From: Nostoc sp. GT001
GTDB taxonomy: Bacteria > Cyanobacteriota > Cyanobacteriia > Cyanobacteriales > Nostocaceae
Assembly: GCF_030382115.1 (NCBI RefSeq)
Contig: NZ_JAUDRJ010000003.1
Location: 1,525,609 to 1,574,021 of the forward strand
DNA: 48,413 nt
Direction: 5' to 3'
The translations under genes were made by a program, and so were the position numbers. Position 1 is the first letter of the stretch. Each line of letters starts with the position of its first letter. Shown here piece by piece: positions 44,296-48,413 of the stretch. Under the pieces are notes generated by a model, which saw only the letters and a list, made by a program, of their open reading frames with translations, was not told the origin of the DNA and did no database searches.

Positions 44296-45330
44296 TCAGT
44301 TAAATCTGGGCGTGCGACTTTCACCGCACCCAGCTTCCGATGTTCTTAGCTTTGTGCTTTTGCTCATGTGCTTGTAATCGTGGCAACTCTCATGAATTGC
44401 TTCAAGATTATTCTTTTTCCAGTTGGCATGATTTCCGTCGATGTGATGTAGGTGAACCCGTTCCTCATCGATGAATTTTAAACCGCAGGAAGCACATCTA
44501 TGGTTTTGCTTCTTAAGAGCTTTAGAGGTTTCGCCGTCATAGAGTTTACTGTTACGTTCACTCCAGTAGGCTGTATCTCCGTCATAGGGGGATTTAGTTC
44601 CTTTGACAGGGACGTGTTTGTGTTCGGAGTAGGGAACTGCTGGGAATGCTTTGTCTAGTAATTTCTTACTGGAGTAGCGATTTAGTTTGGTTTCCTTGTT
44701 AAATACCTTTTTTGCTCTTGTTTCGATGTGGTATAACGAGTCTCTAGCCCCGTCCATCTTACAGAACTTATGGTAATTTCTCCAACCTCTAACTACCGGG
44801 GCTAATTTCTCAGCCTTTGTGGCAGCACCATAATTCGAGTTGTTGACGATGTGTTTTACTTTCTTACGGAATGCTTTGAAGTTGTCCACTGAGGGAGTAC
44901 TTCTGAACTTTCCGTTGCTCTGCACTTTGAAGTGCCAGCCGAGGAAATCAAACCCATCTGTCGCGGCGGTAACTTTGGTTTTCTTTTGGCTTACATTCAT
45001 TCCGCGTTTGCGGAGGAACTCGCTGATTCTTTCAAGTATTTCTATCGCATCATCTTGGGGGCGAAGTATAATAACCATGTCATCCGCGTATCGGACTGAT
45101 GGTTCGCTCATTGTCCCTTTTGCCCACCCTTCAGTTTGGTATCTGTGTATACTCTCAATCCCGTTGAGTGCGATATTGGCTAGTAATGGGCTAACTACTC
45201 CCCCTTGAGGTGTACCCTGTTCGGGGAATTCTGGGTTTACTCCAGTCTTGAGGCATCGGTAGATACCGAGTTTTAAGCCTTTGGGAGCGATGAGTTCATC
45301 CATTATCGCTGAGTGGTTAATCCTGTCGAA
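44296..45330 (-). pseudogene. 3' fragment of the outer intron reverse transcriptase/maturase
   Basis: The open frame with its first Met at 45303 (335 residues) continues upstream in frame as FDRINHSAI, so the true fragment begins at the inner intron boundary. It holds the back half of the reverse transcriptase: GTPQGGVVSPLLANIAL, the catalytic YADD box (SVRYADDMVIIL), the thumb/X region (GWRNYHKF) and an HNH endonuclease (CASCGLKF, LHHIDGNHANW, CHDYKH). The stop at 44296 lies just beyond domain V, so the coding sequence runs through it. The other half is at 47720-48301; the two only rejoin if the inner intron is spliced out. Confidence 0.9.
44302..44337 (-). ncRNA. Domain V of the outer group II intron
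   Basis: The hairpin is GAAGCTGGGTGCGG, a GAAA tetraloop, then TCGCACGCCCAGATTT, with the AGC triad near the 5' side. It overlaps the last codons of the outer reverse transcriptase. The base of the helix is less regular than in the inner intron (a G opposite A where G-U is usual), so activity may be reduced. Confidence 0.7.
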
Positions 45331-45390
45331 AGTGGGTAGCTAGCTAGCGAGGTTTCCAAGCCTTGGCTCCTTTTCTAACTAGCCCCCTCC

Positions 45391-45424
45391 GAACCGTGCT
45401 TACGAGTTTCCAGGTACACGGCTC
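45391..45424 (-). ncRNA. Domain V of the inner group II intron
   Basis: GAGCCGTGTACCTG-GAAA-CTCGTAAGCACGGTTC is exactly 34 bases with the AGC triad, a GAAA tetraloop and the standard GAGC/GGTTC base pairs. It lies 12 bases past the stop codon of the inner reverse transcriptase. Confidence 0.9.
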
Positions 45425-45436
45425 TCCAGTACTCTG

Positions 45437-46675
45437 TTATCGCGAGACTTGTTGAGATATTGGTTTACCAGCGTGTATTGCATCATGGCATTGAGGGCAA
45501 ACCATGAGAGTTTTTCTTCTACGTGCGGACATGATTTGCATCCATTGCGGTTTTTCTTTCTTGCCTTTAATTTTGAGGTCTTTAAGGGCATGAATATGGT
45601 GAACTTCAATATCACCTGTTGCCCCGCAAATCTCACATTCCGAAGCAAGAAGCCGTTTAATCAGTTCATTTCTGAACGCGGGTTTTCGCACTCGTGGCAA
45701 ATCTTCTATGGTTGCTTTTAAGTTGCGTTTTAATTGTATGCCCCCGAAACGAGTTACCAAGGGTTTCTTACCTTCTACTGGGACGGTTATTTCAACACAC
45801 TTTCTCCTTCCTTGTGGAAGTTTTACCGTCTTCTGGTACTTGGCGCAGATTTTGGCTACGCTAGTTTTGTGTTTACAGGCAAGGGTTTTCATTAACGAAC
45901 TCCACATAACCCATTGGAGTTTACGGAGCCATGCAATGTTTTGAGCAAGGCTGTAGAATTGTACGTAGCCTCTGAGTTCTGATTGGTAAATGTTAATGAT
46001 AGTAAAATCATCGTCATTTATTAACTCAGGACGATGAATGGGTTTGCCATTCCTCATATAAAGAGCGCATTTTCCTTCTACAAAACTTGCTGGGATTCTT
46101 AGTGCAGTAATTCCATTAAGTGAGCGTTTACCATTGGTATGCTTATTGTCGGAATATTGAACTAAGATTTCGTAACCTAAGAAGTTCGCTGCTTCATTTC
46201 TGGCATTAGTAATTAAGGTCTTTTCTGCTGACATTTCTAACTGAAGATTGTCGGCTAGGAATGTCTTTAGTTTTTCCTTAATTTCTTTTGCTTCTTGAAG
46301 TGAACCAATGAAACCAAGTAGAAAATCATCAGCATAGCGGACGTAATTTAGCCTTCTGTATTCTGGGTCACGGACATCTTTGGAGGGCATTTTCTGGTAT
46401 TTAATCTCCAGTTGACGCGCTTTATCGAATTGTCCATTTTTCCTGTAATACCAAGCAAGTTTTACGAGCCTTGAATACTCTCGATTTTCTGCCCGACATT
46501 TACCTCGTGTATATTCTGGAATGACTGTCTGTTCGACAAAATTATCTAGCTTATCAAGGTAAATATTTGCGAGTATGGGTGAGACAATCGACCCTTGTGG
46601 CGTTCCACTCAGTGTAGAATGGTATCTCCATTGCTCACAGTAACCTGCCGTTAATAAGGTTTCAATCAATCTCAA
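45437..46675 (-). pseudogene. Inner intron reverse transcriptase/maturase, C-terminal part (frame-shifted)
   Basis: 412 codons, using TTG at 46675 as the nominal start. It contains RT motifs GTPQGSIVSPILANIYLDKLD and YADD (NYVRYADDFLLGF). The thumb/maturase X domain follows (LRGYVQFYSLAQNIAWLRKLQWVMWSSLMKTLACKH). The C-terminal HNH zinc site has CEICG, EVHHIHALKD and CPQCHDAIH. It overlaps the N-terminal part by 4 bases. Joined across one missing T at 46675-46678, the two give one normal-size protein of about 610 residues. It would promote splicing and retrohoming of the inner intron. Confidence 0.9.
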
Positions 46676-47274
46676 AATCGATTATCTTGGATTTTCTCAC
46701 GGAGAATTGACATTAAGATTTTCTGATCTATATTGTCAAAACAACCACGGATATCTCCTTCAATAAACCATTTGGTTCCTTGCCAAGTGCGGTCTATTAC
46801 TGTTAATGCAGTATGGCATCCACGCTCTTGTCGAAAACCATGACTGCTGTTAGAAAATTGGGGTTCGTAGTACGCTTCTAATATCAAACGTATTACTTCC
46901 TGAACCAATTTATCGTTCCAAGTGGGAATGCCCAGTGGTCGCGTTTTCCCATTTTTCTTGGGAATATTAATTCGCCGTACTGGTGTCCATCGAAAACGTT
47001 CATAGCGAATATCTTCTATGAGGTTTTCAATCTTTTTGATGGACATCCCATCCACAGTCTCTGATGTAACTCCTTGCGTCATTGCCCCATTATTTTTGTA
47101 AATGCGACTGTACGCCAAGAGGTACAGGTTAGGATTGAAAAGTTGCCTGTAGACATCATCCAGAGGTAAACCACGATTTCCTCTGTCTCGGATTACACTT
47201 AAAACCGTTTCGGCGTTTCGCATCTCGCGTACCTCCCGATATAAGTGTGAAGAATACCTGTTCTCCTTTGCCAT
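46672..47274 (-). pseudogene. Inner intron reverse transcriptase/maturase, N-terminal part
   Basis: 200 codons from ATG at 47274 cover the RT N-terminal domains: RT0/1 (LLAYSRIYKNNGAMTQGV, INIPKKNGKTRPLGIPTWNDKLVQ) and motif A (WFIEGDIRGCFDNIDQKIL). The frame ends with EKIQDNRF and a TGA. In related enzymes this would run on into LRLIETLL, which here is in the -1 frame, so a T-run has lost one base (four Ts instead of five). Confidence 0.9.
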
Positions 47275-47719
47275 GTAAGCGGCTTTCCCGCTCTCGGACT
47301 ACTATGAGAACTCTGTAACCATAGGGGTCGCCCCCGTAAGTCATCCCGCGCTTTATTAACTCGATACGTAGTAGTGTGATTTAGGTGTCCCATTCATTCG
47401 TTAAGCCATCTCATCGCTGGCTGACTCCGTTTGAAGAAGTTGTGTGGTTCAAATGTTTAAAACTACACACAAACGATTATTCCTGTTAGGCGTTGTAGGA
47501 ATAGGCAATCGAATATACCGTCAGAATTAGGCTTCAGGTAGTTTAACCTTCACCCTGTCACACAAGTCTTGCCGGACTCTAGTTTTAACGCCTTCTCTCT
47601 ATTTCCGGCTTTACCAACATGCGGTTGTTCCTTTTGTCTTTCGACTCTAGGTAAGTTGGTTGACTTAGAGATGTTCTTCTTAATCTCTCCCAATTTGATT
47701 GGGGATACCGCGTTAACTG
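47275..47719 (-). other. Non-coding 5' RNA part of the inner intron
   Basis: These 445 bases without a gene should hold domains I-III of the inner group II intron, upstream of its open frame in domain IV. I could not reliably draw EBS/IBS pairings by eye. Confidence 0.6.
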
Positions 47720-48301
47720 TCACGGCGCACGCATCTTCTCGATATCGAGTTCGATAACTCGTTTCTCTATTCCGTTAGCGTTTGAGCTTAGGTTGCTAAA
47801 GATGTACTTTTGTGCATCATGGGCAGAGCGCCCAGTTCTAAACCCATAGCTCCTAGCGTGGAAGGTGGCTTCGTGCGCTGGTTCGAGTGCATATTTTGCG
47901 AGGCATTGCCAAGCTCTATCCGCGATGGTTGGTATCTTAAGCATTCTGGTTGTCCCGTCCTTTTTAGGGATGGGGATTTCCCGTAATCCTTGATGCTTCC
48001 AATTTCCGCTATTCATTTTCAGTAGTTCTTCTAAATTGAAGCGTTCCTCAAATGAAAGGGATTTCTTACCATCAATACCAGCCGTCTTCTTACCAGCATT
48101 TAGCTGAGATACTTGTCTAATTGCAAGAAATCGAGCCGAGGTGGATTTTAGAATAAGCTTTTGGAGTGACCTAGCTTTCCGCTTGTCTCCAACTTGAACC
48201 GCTTTGTACACGCGCTTTTGAAGGCGGAAAAGGTTACGGCGGAATTTCTTCCACGGTAAAGCTCTCCAAGATTCACTAGTATGTCTACTGTGTCTAATCA
48301 T
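47720..48301 (-). pseudogene. 5' fragment of the outer intron reverse transcriptase
   Basis: From ATG at 48301, 193 codons contain the RT N-terminal region of the outer intron: LNAGKKTAGIDGKKSLSFEE, REIPIPKKDGTTRMLKIPTIADRAWQ and RSYGFRTGRSAHDA. It ends at VIELDIEK, the start of RT motif A. The last codons (MRAP and stop) are read out of the inner intron's 5' end. The remainder, beginning FDRIN, resumes near 45330. The protein is therefore cut exactly within its catalytic Asp motif. Confidence 0.92.
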
Positions 48302-48413
48302 TTTCTCTTCGAGAGTTTGTGTATTCTGAACACCTCAGACCAATTACGGTCTGTCCTACCCGAATTGTGGGGATTCCTCCGCTCGTCTGGGCTACTTTGG
48401 GGTTCGACCGCCC

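Larger units (their letters stand above)
45332..47730 (-). mobile_element. Inner group II intron nested in the outer intron's RT gene
   Basis: A second group II intron of about 2.4 kb lies inside the reverse transcriptase gene of the outer intron. Its 5' end is GTGCGCCGTGACAG at 47730 (minus strand), a good GUGYG start. Its 3' end has a perfect 34-base domain V (45391-45424), then a domain VI region and TACCCAC, ending at 45332 or four bases earlier at 45336. The open frame sits in the middle, as expected for domain IV. The 445 bases at 47275-47719 are RNA structure domains I-III without genes. Confidence 0.88.
44261..48413 (-). mobile_element. Outer group II intron (5' part beyond the window), interrupted
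   Basis: A group II intron on the minus strand, interrupted by a second one. Its 3' end is placed at 44261, where a GTGCGG-GAAA-type domain V (44302-44337) is followed by a domain VI stem (GAG...GGGG/CCCC...CTC) ending in AAC. Its reverse transcriptase is split into fragments at 47720-48301 and 44296-45330. The first 112 bases on the right (48302-48413) are upstream intron RNA; the 5' GTGYG end lies outside the window. It inserted in the intergenic region upstream of the cupredoxin gene. Boundaries are from motifs only. Confidence 0.85.

Noticed and set aside
1..48413. tRNA or rRNA genes
   Set aside because: I looked in the larger gaps for cloverleaf-type patterns and conserved rRNA segments and saw none. 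A covariance scan could still find one.

Overview
The window reads as chromosome of a filamentous, Nostoc-like cyanobacterium. The evidence is a clear ntcA gene with an NtcA-type box in front of it, frequent GCGATCGC (HIP1) octamers, TAACTCC-type heptamer repeat arrays between genes, cyanobacteria-typical small families (DUF3084, DUF3146), and group II introns. All calls come from reading the sequence and from remembered family knowledge; no database search was run.

Layout. (1) 122-2692: a CorC/HlyC-type CBS membrane protein, convergent with an aldo/keto reductase. (2) 2974-10115, minus strand: a two-module non-ribosomal peptide synthetase (A-PCP-C-A-PCP-TE, 1984 aa) preceded by a SAM methyltransferase. 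(3) 11120-25204: an AT-rich exopolysaccharide locus of the Wzx/Wzy type. It holds a polyprenyl-phosphate sugar transferase, flippase, two GT4 glycosyltransferases, an O-antigen-ligase/polymerase-like protein and a Wzc-like tyrosine autokinase. On the opposite strand lie a secreted parallel beta-helix protein and a Wza-like SLBB export protein. A decayed IS630-type transposase lies between the kinase and the beta-helix gene. (4) 25704-32131: a housekeeping block around ntcA (ABC ATPase, hisB, fabI, ntcA, DUF3084, RuvC/YqgF-like nuclease, DUF3146). (5) 33011-41605: accessory and metabolic genes, including an HMA-fold protein without its CxxC, a second aldo/keto reductase, a secreted EndoU-like ribonuclease candidate, a GNAT acetyltransferase, a methyltransferase, a cupin with an unknown partner, an amidase followed at once by a Crp-family regulator, and a membrane protein with a duplicated C-terminal repeat. 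(6) 41745-44163: an SH3-like secreted protein, methionine aminopeptidase and a type 1 copper protein. (7) 44261 to the right edge, minus strand: a nested pair of group II introns. The inner intron (about 45332-47730) interrupts the reverse transcriptase of the outer one exactly at the motif A aspartate region, and the inner reverse transcriptase itself carries a one-base frameshift.

How the parts fit. The polysaccharide genes form a plausible assembly line: priming by the sugar transferase, extension by the two glycosyltransferases, flipping by Wzx, polymerisation by Wzy, export through Wzc and Wza, and possible modification by the secreted beta-helix protein. Two glycosyltransferases are few for a complex repeat unit, so others probably lie elsewhere. 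The NRPS should release a dipeptide-derived product that the neighbouring methyltransferase may modify. The observations most worth following are the intron-in-intron structure, the secreted EndoU-like protein with no obvious immunity partner, and the small orphan NRPS.
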